Positions 25,494 through 33,579 are shown, counted from the stretch's first letter. The stretch: DNA of 35,484 bases from Hyphomicrobium sp. (GCF_020852195.1 NZ_JADZBI010000230.1:1-35484), one strand, 5' to 3'. The notes: a model not told the origin generated them from the sequence alone. Program-made: numbers and translations.

Positions 25494-27143
25494 TTACTCC
25501 GCCGCTTGCGGGAGCGGGCGTACCGCGGCGGGCGCGAAGCTGTCGGCGCGGGCCAGCGCCCACGCGTCACGGAAGTGCGGATCGCTCGTGCCCGCCAGCA
25601 GCTCGCCCGGCGCGAGCTGATGATAGAGCTCCGCGAAGGTCACGACCCGGTCGGGCGCCGCGCGATGCATGAAATGCTGCGGCTTGAGCGCACTCGGATG
25701 GTCGAGCCCGGCAGCCGCGATCAGCTCGGCCAAGGCGTTGATCGTCTCCTTGTGGAACTGCATCACGCGCTCTGCCTTCGCCGGCACCACGATGCCGCGC
25801 TGACGCGCCGCATCCTGCGTGGCGACGCCGGTCGGGCACTTGCCGGTGTGGCACTGCTGCGCCTGGATGCAGCCGACCGCGAACATGAACCCGCGCCCCG
25901 CATTGCACCAGTCGGCACCCAGCGCCATGACGCGCGCCATGTCGAAGGCCGACGTGATCTTGCCCGACGCCCCGATGCGGATGTGGTCGCGCAGGTTGGC
26001 GCCGACCAGCGCCGCCTGCACGAACGAAAGCCCGTCGCGCAGCGGCATGCCGAGATGATCCATGAACTCGAGCGGAGCCGCCCCCGTGCCGCCTTCCTTG
26101 CCGTCGACGACGATGAAGTCGGGCGTGATGCCGGTTTCCAGCATGGCCTTGACCACCGCCAGGAACTCCCAGGGATGGCCGATGCAGAGCTTGAACCCCG
26201 TCGGCTTGCCGCCAGAGAGGCGACGCAGCTCGGCGACGAACTCGACGAGTCCGATCGGCGTCGTGAACGCCGAATGGTGCGCGGGCGAGATGCAGTCGCG
26301 GCCCTCCTCGATACCGCGGATGCTCGCGATCTCGGCCGTCACCTTGGCACCCGGCAGCACGCCGCCGTGACCGGGCTTGGCGCCCTGCGAGAGCTTGATC
26401 TCGATCATCTTGATCTGCGGATCGGCAGCCACGGCCGCGAATTTCTCCGCCGAGAAAGACCCGTCCGCGTTGCGGCAGCAGAAATAGGCCGAGCCGATCT
26501 CCCAGATGAGGTCGCCGCCGTGCCGGCGATGATAGGGCGTCACGCCCCCCTCGCCGGTGTCGTGGGCGAAGCCCCCCATCTTGGCACCCTGGTTGAGCGC
26601 GAGGATGGCGTTCGCCGACAGCGACCCGTAGCTCATGGCCGAGATGTTGAACACCGACGCCGAGTAGGGAGCACTGCACTGCGGCCCGCCGATGGTGACG
26701 CGGAACGGCTCGCGCACCGGTGCCTTGGGCGCCATGGAATGGTGCAGCCACTCGTAGCGGCTTTCGTAGACGTCGTACTGCGTGCCGAACGGACGCTTGT
26801 CCAGATCCTTCTTGGCGCGCTGGTAGACGATCGCCCGCTTGTCGCGCGGGAACGGCGATCCGTCCTTGTCCGCCTCGAAGAAGTACTGGCGCATCTCAGG
26901 ACGGATGTCCTCGAGGATGAAGCGCAAGTGCGCCGCGATAGGATAGTTGCGCAGGATGGCGTGCTTGGTCTGCAGAAGGTCGCGCACCCCGAGCGCAGCG
27001 AGCGAGGCGAAGGCCACGAGCCCCGCGGCCACGGCGAGATTGTCGGGATCCCGCCATAGCAGCGCTGCGAACCCCACCGCACAGACCAGCGCGATGGTGA
27101 GCAGGCTGTAGCGTGGCGCGAACGGGAGCAGGAAAAGGCGCAT
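25494..27143 (-). CDS. FMN- and Fe-S-binding glutamate-synthase-family protein, membrane-anchored
   Basis: 549 residues. Two hydrophobic N-terminal helices (RYSLLTIALVCAVGFAALLW and NLAVAAGLVAFASLAALGV) are followed by a GltB-like FMN/TIM-barrel domain. Landmarks are FNISAMSYGSLSANAILALNQGAK, HDTGEGGVTPYHRRHGGDLIWEIG, IEIKLSQGAKPGHGGVLPG, ISPAHHSAFTTP, FIVVDGKEGGTGAAPLEF and MALGADWCNAGRGFMFAVGC. The iron-sulfur Cys set C425-x5-C-x4-C (CIQAQQCHTGKC) is intact. The glutaminase domain of true glutamate synthase is absent, and no GltD-type subunit gene is nearby. This family (B. subtilis YerD type) is widespread and its substrate is not established. It is annotated from its core domain only. Confidence 0.9.
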   Translation of the reverse strand: MRLFLLPFAPRYSLLTIALVCAVGFAALLWRDPDNLAVAAGLVAFASLAALGVRDLLQTKHAILRNYPIAAHLRFILEDIRPEMRQYFFEADKDGSPFPRDKRAIVYQRAKKDLDKRPFGTQYDVYESRYEWLHHSMAPKAPVREPFRVTIGGPQCSAPYSASVFNISAMSYGSLSANAILALNQGAKMGGFAHDTGEGGVTPYHRRHGGDLIWEIGSAYFCCRNADGSFSAEKFAAVAADPQIKMIEIKLSQGAKPGHGGVLPGAKVTAEIASIRGIEEGRDCISPAHHSAFTTPIGLVEFVAELRRLSGGKPTGFKLCIGHPWEFLAVVKAMLETGITPDFIVVDGKEGGTGAAPLEFMDHLGMPLRDGLSFVQAALVGANLRDHIRIGASGKITSAFDMARVMALGADWCNAGRGFMFAVGCIQAQQCHTGKCPTGVATQDAARQRGIVVPAKAERVMQFHKETINALAELIAAAGLDHPSALKPQHFMHRAAPDRVVTFAELYHQLAPGELLAGTSDPHFRDAWALARADSFAPAAVRPLPQAAE

Positions 27144-27293
27144 GATGACCTCCGCTCAAGGGGCGAGCACACATTCATACGCGCGAAGTCTGATGCCAGT
27201 ATTGCAGGCCCGTGGATAAGTTGCATCACCCGAACGGCCAACAGCCACGATGCCGGCGGCCCATGGACTAAAGTCGCAATAGGGAAATCGACG

Positions 27294-27321
27294 ACGGGCC
27301 TGGTCCGCGGACCAGGCCCGT
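27294..27321 (-). terminator. Perfect 28-bp palindrome after the FKBP gene
   Basis: ACGGGCCTGGTCCG with CGGACCAGGCCCGT, a perfect self-complementary 28-mer 30 bases after the FKBP stop (minus strand). The following minus-strand sequence is CGTCGATTTCCC, with a weak T-run. It is a likely transcription terminator. Confidence 0.7.
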
Positions 27322-27351
27322 CACAGCCTCGGGTTGCTTCCCCACGGGCCG

Positions 27352-27819
27352 CTACTGCAAATCGAGAAGCTCGACATCGAAGATCAGCGTGGCGTTGGGC
27401 GGGATGACACCACCGGCACCCCGCGCGCCGTAGCCCAGCTCCGGCGGAATGATCAGCGTGCGCTTGCCGCCGACTTTCATGCTGGCGACGCCCTCGTCCC
27501 ATCCGGGGATCACGCGGCCGACGCCGATCGGAAACGCGAACGGCTGGCCGCGGTCCACGGAGCTGTCGAATTTCGTGGTCTTCTGGCCGTTCTCGTAGAG
27601 CCAGCCCGTGTAGTGCATGACGCAGGTCTGGCCCGTCTGCGGCGTCGCGCCGGTGCCGACCACAGTATCGACGATCTTGAGACCGGAGGCGGTGGTCGTC
27701 TCCTCTCCGGCCGCCGCGGCAGGATGAACGGAAACGGCGCCGGCCAGCACGGCGGCGAAGGTGATCATGGCGAAAGCGCGCAGCGATTGGAGCCGCGCGC
27801 GCGGCAGCAGGTGACGCAT
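27352..27819 (-). CDS. Exported FKBP-type peptidyl-prolyl cis-trans isomerase
   Basis: 155 residues: signal peptide (LRAFAMITFAAVLAGAVSVHPAAA) and a single FKBP domain. Family motifs are VVGTGATPQTGQTCVMHYTGWLYENGQKTTKFDSS, PFAFPIGVGRVIPGWDEGVASMKVGGKRTLIIPPELGYG and GVIPPNATLIFDVELLDLQ, which include the active-site Tyr, Phe, Trp, Ile and Tyr positions. It speeds prolyl isomerisation of exported proteins in the periplasm. The ATG at 27819 follows AGAGCGAGA. It lies 47 bases downstream of the cysteine-rich-repeat protein gene in the same direction and may share its transcript. A 28-bp palindrome follows. Confidence 0.94.
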   Translation of the reverse strand: MRHLLPRARLQSLRAFAMITFAAVLAGAVSVHPAAAAGEETTTASGLKIVDTVVGTGATPQTGQTCVMHYTGWLYENGQKTTKFDSSVDRGQPFAFPIGVGRVIPGWDEGVASMKVGGKRTLIIPPELGYGARGAGGVIPPNATLIFDVELLDLQ

Positions 27820-27866
27820 GGATGTCTCGCTCTTTTTGTTACGGATGCTCTTCCGGCTCCCAGCCC

Positions 27867-28148
27867 TTACTGGGCATTCGCCTTGGCTTCCATCTCCTTG
27901 AGGTAGTTCTCGATGTCCTCCTGCGTGACCTCGTTGTGTTCGACGAGCGCCTTCAGGCATTCCTTCGAGAGATCGGTCGCCTTCGAGCGCATGCACTTGC
28001 GCAGCTCCTCGCTGCCGACCTCGAGCCCTTCGCAATTCTTGTGGTAGTCCTCGCGACAGGCGTTCTTCACCGCCTCGTTGACCTCGGCAAGCGCGTGCGG
28101 TGCAGCAAGCCCGGTGGCGAGCACAGCGATTGCGAACAGACGTTTCAT
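27867..28148 (-). CDS. Small exported cysteine-rich-repeat protein (GLG1-repeat-like)
   Basis: 93 residues from the ATG at 28148 (GGGGA upstream). Signal peptide (KRLFAIAVLATGLAAPHALA), then a mature part with the spacing ACREDYHKNC ... LRKCMRS ... LSKECLKALVEH, which fits the Cys-rich repeat found in many small alphaproteobacterial exported proteins and first named from the Golgi protein GLG1. The end is helical and acidic (VTQEDIENYLKEMEAKA). It is followed at 47 bases by an exported prolyl isomerase, so the two may act together in the periplasm (inference). Function unknown. Confidence 0.82.
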   Translation of the reverse strand: MKRLFAIAVLATGLAAPHALAEVNEAVKNACREDYHKNCEGLEVGSEELRKCMRSKATDLSKECLKALVEHNEVTQEDIENYLKEMEAKANAQ

Positions 28149-28371
28149 GAATTGGGTCCCCATTGGTAACTGCCCTCTGTCGGAACGCGAATCCTTAGCA
28201 CAGATCCGGAGGCGACCGTATGGCAGATCCGCTGGCGGAGCCCGCGAGCTAGACGCTTTAAGACGTGTCGCCGTCATCGTTTAGGCTCAAACAGATGTCA
28301 TCCGGGGCGGGCAACGTGTACCGACCTTTTGTACGGCTACATGCACGCTGGGAGCCCAGGAGTTCTTTTTC

Positions 28372-29172
28372 ATGTCGAAACGATCTTTTCTCGCAATCGT
28401 CTGCGCGATTGCTGTCGTCATGCCGCTGACCAGCGCCGAGGCGCAACGCAGCCGCGATGACTGGAGACCCGACAACCGCACCGACTGGGAGCTGCTGGGC
28501 ACCGCCCAGATCGGCACTCGCCTCGAGCGCGACGTGATCGAGGTCGGACGCCGGGAAGGACGCTTCCAGTCGCTTGGCTTCACGGTGACCGGCGGCGATG
28601 CACGCATCGAGGATCTCAAGATCGTCTACGGCGGCGGCGAGAGTGAGGAGCTGCGCGTGCGCGAGGTGTTCAAGGCCGGCACGCGCTCGCGGCCCATCGA
28701 TCTCGGAGGCCGCGGCGGATCGTTCATCCAGCGCATCGAGATCACCTACCGCGCCTTCGGCCCGGTCAAGATCGAGTTCTACGGCGAGAAGCGGCGCGAG
28801 GTCGCCCAATGGGCCCAGCTTGGCTGCCAGCGCGTCGGCTTCCTCGAGACCAAGGATCAGATCCGCGTCGGCAGGCGCGAAGGCGCTTTCCGCGCCCTCA
28901 AGCTGCAGGTGAGCGACGGAACGCTGAGGCTCAACAGGCTGCGCGTCCTGTTCACCGACCGCACCTCGCAGGTGCTCGACGTGCGCGCCGCCATTCCCAA
29001 GGGCACCGAGACGCGCGCCATCGATCTCGATGGCCGTCGCCGCACGATCGAACGCATCGAGCTCGAGTATCTGCCCTCGCTCAACCTCAAGAAGGGCCCC
29101 GAGGTGTGCGTGCTGGCGCTGGAAGCCGGTGGTCCCGGTTTCGGCCCGGGCGGAGGCGGCCCCCGCCGCTGA
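28372..29172 (+). CDS. Exported protein with two tandem copies of a beta-rich domain (DUF2541-like)
   Basis: 266 residues: a signal peptide (KRSFLAIVCAIAVVMPLTSAEA), then two similar halves. Half 1 has WELLGTAQIGTRLERDVIEVGRREGRFQSLGF ... RPIDLGGRGG ... IQRIEITY. Half 2 has WAQLGCQRVGFLETKDQIRVGRREGAFRALKLQV ... RAIDLDGRRR ... IERIELEY. The shared signature D-x-I-x-VGRREG-FR-L, IDL-GR and I-RIE--Y shows internal duplication. Single copies of such a domain resemble DUF2541 (YaaI type), an assignment from memory. It ends in a Gly/Pro-rich tail. AGGAG precedes the ATG. The small protein gene at 29255 follows in the same direction. Confidence 0.83.
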   Translation: MSKRSFLAIVCAIAVVMPLTSAEAQRSRDDWRPDNRTDWELLGTAQIGTRLERDVIEVGRREGRFQSLGFTVTGGDARIEDLKIVYGGGESEELRVREVFKAGTRSRPIDLGGRGGSFIQRIEITYRAFGPVKIEFYGEKRREVAQWAQLGCQRVGFLETKDQIRVGRREGAFRALKLQVSDGTLRLNRLRVLFTDRTSQVLDVRAAIPKGTETRAIDLDGRRRTIERIELEYLPSLNLKKGPEVCVLALEAGGPGFGPGGGGPRR

Positions 29173-29254
29173 GGCTTGTCGATTGCATCCACTCTTCGCG
29201 GCCGCGCATGACTGCGGCCGCGACTTTGAACGCTCCAACGAGGACACATCAGCC

Positions 29255-29518
29255 ATGCTCAAGACGATAGCCGCTGCGGCGGCCCTGGTGACAACATCGG
29301 TCCTGGCCGTGCCTGCGCTTGCTGCGCCGCCGGCCGATCAGGACGCCTGCAACGCGCTGGCTTTCAGCCTTGCCGAGAAGGCCGTGGCCAAGAAGCTGTC
29401 CGAGGCCGACGCCGCCAAGGTGGACGAGCTGATCGCCAAGCTCGAAGGCCAGTGCGCCGAAGGCAAGCTCGCCGAGGCCGAGGCCACCGCCAAGGAGGCC
29501 GAGGCCGCGATCAAGTAG
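29255..29518 (+). CDS. Small exported helical protein
   Basis: 87 residues from the ATG at 29255, with GAGGACA upstream. Signal peptide (LKTIAAAAALVTTSVLAVPALA), then an Ala/Glu/Lys-rich helical part with two Cys (DACNALAFSLAEKAVAKKL, LIAKLEGQCAEGKLAEAEA). It may form a disulfide-linked helical hairpin. The frame is open further upstream but overlaps the preceding gene. A strong hairpin follows at 29547-29580. No family recognised. Confidence 0.8.
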   Translation: MLKTIAAAAALVTTSVLAVPALAAPPADQDACNALAFSLAEKAVAKKLSEADAAKVDELIAKLEGQCAEGKLAEAEATAKEAEAAIK

Positions 29519-29546
29519 TCACGTCGCGGCAGGCTCGATCAATCGC

Positions 29547-29580
29547 GAGCGGGGCGGCCATGCCGCCCCGCTCTTTGTTT
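29547..29580 (+). terminator. Intrinsic terminator after the small helical protein gene
   Basis: GAGCGGGGCGGC (29547-29558), a three-base loop, then GCCGCCCCGCTC (29562-29573) and TTTGTTT. The 12-bp GC-rich stem with T-rich tail faces the plus strand; the converging gene's stop codon lies at its far end. Confidence 0.88.
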
Positions 29581-30140
29581 CAGTGCTGCGCTCCGGCCTT
29601 CGCCGGGAGATCGCGCCCGAGACGGTCCACGTAGGCGATGCCGATCGCCGACAGGATGAAGACGATATGGATGATCGTCTGCCACATCACGCCGGGCTCG
29701 GTGAACTTTGCGCCCTCCATGCCGAGGTTGCCGGCCTCGATGAAGGTCTTCAGGAGGTGGATCGACGAGATGCCGATGATGGCCATGGCGAGCTTGATCT
29801 TGAGCACGCTTGCATTGACGTGGTCGAGCCATTCCGGCTGATCGGGATGTCCCTCGAGCTTCAGGCGCGAGACGAAGGTCTCGTAGCCGCCGACGATGAC
29901 CATGACGAGCAGGTTCGAGATCATGACCACGTCGATGAGCCCGAGCACGATCAGCATGATCTGCTGCTCGCCGAACGAGCCCGCGTGCGAGAGGAGGTGC
30001 GCGAGCTCCTTCATGAACAGGAACACGTAGACGCCCTGCGCGATGATGAGGCCAAGGTAAAGCGGCACCTGCAGCCAGCGCGAGCCGAAGATCAGCGAGG
30101 CGAGCAGGCGAAGGGGCGTACGGTCGATGGGCTGGGACAT
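29580..30140 (-). CDS. UPF0114 / YqhA-like integral membrane protein
   Basis: 186 residues with four hydrophobic segments (WLQVPLYLGLIIAQGVYVFLFM, QIMLIVLGLIDVVMISNLLVMVIVGGY, LAMAIIGISSIHLLKTF and IIHIVFILSAIGIAYVD). The pattern GLIIAQGVYVFLF, ISNLLVMVIVGGYETFVSRL and KLAMAIIGISSIHLLKTFI matches the UPF0114/YqhA family, whose function is not established. The ATG at 30140 starts the conserved part; the upstream open frame is unsupported. The C-terminus is short and polar. It is convergent with the preceding unit, sharing the terminator region. Confidence 0.88.
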   Translation of the reverse strand: MSQPIDRTPLRLLASLIFGSRWLQVPLYLGLIIAQGVYVFLFMKELAHLLSHAGSFGEQQIMLIVLGLIDVVMISNLLVMVIVGGYETFVSRLKLEGHPDQPEWLDHVNASVLKIKLAMAIIGISSIHLLKTFIEAGNLGMEGAKFTEPGVMWQTIIHIVFILSAIGIAYVDRLGRDLPAKAGAQH

Positions 30141-30371
30141 GCGGGGAACCTGTCGGCGGTTGATGCGCTTCCGTCCGGCAACTCCCGCATGGAAGACATC
30201 GGCTTCCCGGGAATCCGGCGCGCCCGCATAGCACCGCGTCGCTGCTCCCGAAATGAGGCATGCGCGCACGTCACGCCCGCAGGGAATTGCCCCGACGGAT
30301 CGTCCCGTCCTCGCAGGGCATTGTAATCCGGATCGCAGCCCCGAGACCTTCGACAGGCCGCGGCCTGGGCT

Positions 30372-30803
30372 CTATACCGCGACCTCGCCCTGCTCGGCGC
30401 CGCTCCAGTACTTGATGCGATCGGCATGCACCTTCAGCATCACGACTCCCGGCGTATCGATGCCCTGCTCGAACCACGCGTCGAGGTCGGGCGTCCAGTG
30501 GGCTTCGAACGCCGCCTTGTCGCGGATGATCTCGGCGCGCCCGGCGATCGCGATGTAGACTCCGCTGCTGAGCAGGCCGGGCTTCGAGGCGAATGCCAGC
30601 GAGACGTCGGGGTCGCGCTCGATGTCGCGCACCATGCGCGCGCTCTCGCGGGTGAAGTAGTAGGAGTTGCCGTCGTAGGTGACGTCGCCGTTGTTGCTCA
30701 TGGGGCGGCTGGCGATGCCGCCGTCCTCGGTGATGGTCGAGAGCATGGCGATGTCGATGCCGCGCATGTCGCTGGCGATGTCGGCGAGGGATTTCTGGCT
30801 CAT
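30372..30803 (-). CDS. Pyridoxamine 5'-phosphate oxidase-like flavin-binding protein (general stress protein 26 type)
   Basis: 143 residues forming a single split-barrel flavin-binding domain. Landmarks are IAMLSTITEDGGIASRPMSNNGDVTYDG, YYFTRESARMVRDIERDPDVSLAFA, YIAIAGRAEIIRDKAAFEAHW and VVMLKVHADRIKYWSG. Members of the COG3871 group are small FMN- or F420-type oxidoreductases induced by stress; pyridoxine-oxidase activity is not expected from this short form. It stands alone on the minus strand, divergent from the hypothetical gene at 30966. Confidence 0.87.
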   Translation of the reverse strand: MSQKSLADIASDMRGIDIAMLSTITEDGGIASRPMSNNGDVTYDGNSYYFTRESARMVRDIERDPDVSLAFASKPGLLSSGVYIAIAGRAEIIRDKAAFEAHWTPDLDAWFEQGIDTPGVVMLKVHADRIKYWSGAEQGEVAV

Positions 30804-30965
30804 TGGGGCGCCTCCGGTCTTGTTTGCAGGTCAACGGAGTAAAGCGGCTCGGGTTCCGCCGCCGCCCCGCGCTTCCTCAGACCCAGCCGCCTCCCCGGCT
30901 TGCGCCGGCCGGAGCCCGGGATTAGGAAGCGACTGGGGTTTGGCGCCACAACGGAGCTTCCTTTC

Positions 30966-31259
30966 ATGACGGACACGACCGACACCACCGAGCAGATCGC
31001 GGCGCTGAAGCGCGAGGTCGCCGAGCTTTCCGGCCTGGCGCTGGCCACCGGCGTCATCCTCACCCAGCTCCTGCAGTCGATGCTGAAGCGCGAGCTCAAC
31101 CCCTGGAAGTCCGCCACCAAGATGCTGGACGACGCGAGGAGCGCCATCGAGGGCTTCCAGCCGGAGACGGCCGGCGAGCGCGACCCGGCGATGAAGGAGC
31201 GTGCGCTCGAGGCGCTGAAGCAGTACGAGGCGCAGATCAAGTCCGTGCTGCCGACCTGA
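30966..31259 (+). CDS. Hypothetical small protein, helical
   Basis: 97 residues from the ATG at 30966, with CGGAG ten bases upstream. It has no signal peptide. An N-terminal heptad-like stretch (TEQIAALKREVAELSGLA) leads into a moderately hydrophobic helix (LATGVILTQLLQSMLKREL), then an amphipathic helical C-terminus (DPAMKERALEALKQYEAQIKSVLP). Codon use matches neighbouring genes, supporting a real gene. No family recognised. Confidence 0.72.
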   Translation: MTDTTDTTEQIAALKREVAELSGLALATGVILTQLLQSMLKRELNPWKSATKMLDDARSAIEGFQPETAGERDPAMKERALEALKQYEAQIKSVLPT

Positions 31260-31332
31260 GCTCCGAGCGCATCTGACGCTGCGGGCGCACCAACATTTTT
31301 TCCGACAGGAGTTGCGGACGCGAGGTCGTACC

Positions 31333-31536
31333 ATGGGCAAGTTTCTCGTCATTGCCGGGCTGGTGCTGATCGTCGTCGGGCTTGTGTGGATGCTCGGCGA
31401 GCGCCTGGGCCTCGGCCGGCTGCCGGGCGACATCCTGATCGAGCGCGAGGGCACGCGGATCTACATCCCCATCACGACCTCGCTCGTCATCAGCCTCGTG
31501 CTGTCGCTCGTGCTGTGGCTGTTCTTCAGCCGCTGA
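31333..31536 (+). CDS. DUF2905-family small membrane protein
   Basis: 67 residues with two transmembrane helices (FLVIAGLVLIVVGLVWML and PITTSLVISLVLSLVLWLFF) separated by the conserved RLPGDILIEREGTRIYIPI. This is the characteristic layout of DUF2905, a small inner-membrane protein widespread in bacteria and of unknown function. The ATG at 31333 gives the family-typical start MGKFL. A 13-bp hairpin follows at 31568-31597. Confidence 0.92.
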   Translation: MGKFLVIAGLVLIVVGLVWMLGERLGLGRLPGDILIEREGTRIYIPITTSLVISLVLSLVLWLFFSR

Positions 31537-31567
31537 CGCGGCCCGGCCGTGACGCAGCCCCCACGCA

Positions 31568-31597
31568 ACAGGCCGCAGGATCACTCCTGCGGCCTGT
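31568..31597. terminator. Perfect 13-bp hairpin with tetraloop
   Basis: ACAGGCCGCAGGA, loop TCAC, TCCTGCGGCCTGT. It lies between the convergent DUF2905 gene and the small Cys-rich gene. Neither side has a good T-run, but position and stem strength fit a shared terminator. Confidence 0.65.
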
Positions 31598-31641
31598 CCT
31601 CTACGCGTCACGCGCGGTTGCGGTCGGAGGCGGCGCGCCCA

Positions 31642-31875
31642 TCAGCAGCCGTGGCGCGCCATGCAGCGCCGGTAGCGCCAGCCCCAACCCCAGCGGACGC
31701 GGCACTCGCGGCTCCAGCGGCGACAGTAGCGGCGATACTGCACGGGCTCGGTGAGAATGCTCTGGGACAGGGATTTGCCGAGCGGCGCCGATGCGGGCGG
31801 CGCGGCGTTCGCCGACGGGACGCTGACGCAAAGCGCGGCACCGACGGCGACGGCCGCAAGGGTCAAAGTGCGCAT
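31642..31875 (-). CDS. Small exported Arg/Cys/Trp-rich protein
   Basis: 77 residues from the ATG at 31875, preceded by AAGGAG. Signal peptide (RTLTLAAVAVGAALCVSVPSANA), then a short mature part (APLGKSLSQSILTEPVQYRR) ending in YCRRWSRECRVRWGWGWRYRRCMARHGC, with four Cys and many Arg and Trp. A disulfide-rich cationic peptide is a fair description; whether it is structural, antimicrobial or regulatory cannot be said. The ribosome site and signal peptide support it as real. Confidence 0.72.
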   Translation of the reverse strand: MRTLTLAAVAVGAALCVSVPSANAAPPASAPLGKSLSQSILTEPVQYRRYCRRWSRECRVRWGWGWRYRRCMARHGC

Positions 31876-32601
31876 ATGTGGTCTCCTTACTGCTACCCCG
31901 GTCGGGCTTCTGAACGGCGACGACGGCGCTGCGGTTCCAAGAAGACGGTGACGCTGCACGAGATGACGGAAATTCGCCTCCCTGCGCTTGGGACTGCATC
32001 ACGACGGAGGCCACGCGGACACGCGCTCCCACGCCGAACGCGAGAGGTGAGGAGGAACGCGGTTGCTGCCTGATCCGGGGAGCGGAGCGGCGAAGCCGTA
32101 AAAACAATTCGGGATGCGGCTTGCGCCGCCCCGCCGCTGCTGTGCGCCACGGCCACTTGATGCCGGCTTGGCCTTCGGCGCGCACGCCTCGACCGCCTCG
32201 GCCCGCGATGACGCCCTCCACCGGCGCGAGACCTTGAGCCGACCATCCCAGTCCGCTCACGTTGGACGCCGAGGCCCATCACGACCTCGGTCCATCCCGC
32301 GCGCGGCCAGGCCAGCTGATGGGTACCAGTCTTGAGGGGAGGCGCAGCCCCCACTCGCGGACGCCCAGCTCGCGCCGGCCCCCGGATGAGCGGGATGGAG
32401 TGAGGGTAGGGCGTGTGGGGAGGGGTGGGGATAAGGTTTCGCGCGTGAGAAGAGATTACCCCCCAGCTGCGGCGCGAACTTGTTACCGTCATGCAACGTG
32501 GACGGAGATTCTTCTTACGCTGGTTGCAGTTCTGAGCGTCATGCAACTACAGTGCTCGGATTAACCATGGCTTCCACGCGGCGCGTTTGCGTTAGGAGCC
32601 G
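31876..32601. other. Long stretch without a recognisable gene
   Basis: About 726 bases. Long frames are open on both strands, as expected for GC-rich filler, but none has a ribosome site or family features. It contains a dense run of G tracts (32404-32430). Close to its end are two copies of TCATGCAAC (32489-32497 and 32539-32547), 50 bases apart, and base composition falls toward the lipoprotein gene. The region may be a decayed element or a dispersed repeat. Confidence 0.5.
32404..32430 (+). other. Putative G-quadruplex motif
   Basis: Five G runs of three or more with loops of one to five bases: GGGTAGGGCGTGTGGGG then AGGGGTGGGG. This fits the G3+N1-7 quadruplex rule on the plus strand. 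It lies about 170 bases before the lipoprotein start. Confidence 0.6.
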
Positions 32602-33579
32602 GTGCGGATTTATGTTTTTTCTTTTTGGTGTCGTGTAATGCGTTACTCGATGGGGATCGCTGCGATCTGTGCGATTGGCTGCGGCGGATGCACGAATTTT
32701 TTTCCTAGTTTCAGCGATACGAACATTCTCGCCGCTCCCGCGCACGGCCATATCATTCCACTGGCAGAGGTCGAGAATAGCGTCAAGTGCGAGCTTGGCG
32801 CATTTCTTTCGCATCACTTCGCAAAGGCTGAGAAAAGCGGGAGCAAACTGAAATTAAAGAACGACGAAGAGGCTACCATCGTTCTTGAGGTGGTGGTGGC
32901 CTCGAAGGGTGGAGTCGATTATACGGAAGTCGATCTGGACAAGGGAGACCTGCTGACCGCCATACTCATAGCCGGCAGCGACAAAATAAAAGCTCCGAAG
33001 GCCGAGCTTAACGGCACGGGGACGGTAACTGCGACCGTCACATTGAAAATGAAGCAGAGCGCGGTCGATAAGAAGTTTTATGACAAATGTGGCGAAAGCG
33101 ACCTTGCTAACAAGCTAAACCCATTCTCCCTCAATAAACTAGGCATAAATGCCTGGCTTCACGGATTTTTCTCCGAGACATGGAAGAGCGAAATCAAGGA
33201 TGGCCCAGTTACATATCTATCCGAAATAAAGCTGGAGACCAAATTTGTTCTCGTGGCCGGGCTGACATCTTCGTTCAAGCGACTGATCACCCTGGTGCCA
33301 ATCACTAATTTTCCCTTGGGTACGTTGAACCAGAACGTGACCAACAAGTTGACCATTACGTTCAAGGGGGAGGAGATTAAGAAGAAGGAGGAGCCTAAAG
33401 CACCTTCGGTCTCCGACTGCTTGGTTGCTGAATCCGGATCGTCCGAGCTTCCGAAAAAGTGCGAAGACGTGTTGAAGAAATGGCGAAAGGATTGGGCCGG
33501 TGACAAATCTGCTCAGGATGCTGTTTCTTCCCGTTTTTCGCGCGATATGAGCGAAAGCACTGCGCAAGCGGGCCTTTGA
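32602..33579 (+). CDS. Predicted lipoprotein of unknown function, AT-richer than its neighbours
   Basis: Up to 325 residues. The N-terminus MRYSMGIAAICAIGCGGCTN has a lipoprotein-type signal (AIGC or the following CGGC). The rest is soluble and Lys-rich: HIIPLAEVENSVKCELGAFL, EATIVLEVVVASKGGVDYTEVDL, ATVTLKMKQSAVDKKF and KLETKFVLVAGLTSSF. The beta-strand-rich pattern resembles uncharacterised rhizobial lipoproteins, but I cannot name a family. A GTG at 32602 has TTAGGAG upstream; an ATG at 32638 is the alternative and begins the signal directly. AT-rich codons (AAA, ATA, TCT, TTA) are far more frequent than elsewhere in the window, suggesting horizontal transfer. Confidence 0.8.
   Translation: MRIYVFSFWCRVMRYSMGIAAICAIGCGGCTNFFPSFSDTNILAAPAHGHIIPLAEVENSVKCELGAFLSHHFAKAEKSGSKLKLKNDEEATIVLEVVVASKGGVDYTEVDLDKGDLLTAILIAGSDKIKAPKAELNGTGTVTATVTLKMKQSAVDKKFYDKCGESDLANKLNPFSLNKLGINAWLHGFFSETWKSEIKDGPVTYLSEIKLETKFVLVAGLTSSFKRLITLVPITNFPLGTLNQNVTNKLTITFKGEEIKKKEEPKAPSVSDCLVAESGSSELPKKCEDVLKKWRKDWAGDKSAQDAVSSRFSRDMSESTAQAGL

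Noticed and set aside
25308-27059. 583-codon plus-strand open frame over the glutamate-synthase-like gene
   Set aside because: Antisense shadow; Arg/His-rich with no recognisable domain.
31893-32546. Minus-strand open frame of 217 codons in the gene-poor stretch
   Set aside because: Arg/Pro/Ser-rich translation without family features; no usable ribosome site. Kept only as part of an unexplained non-coding region.
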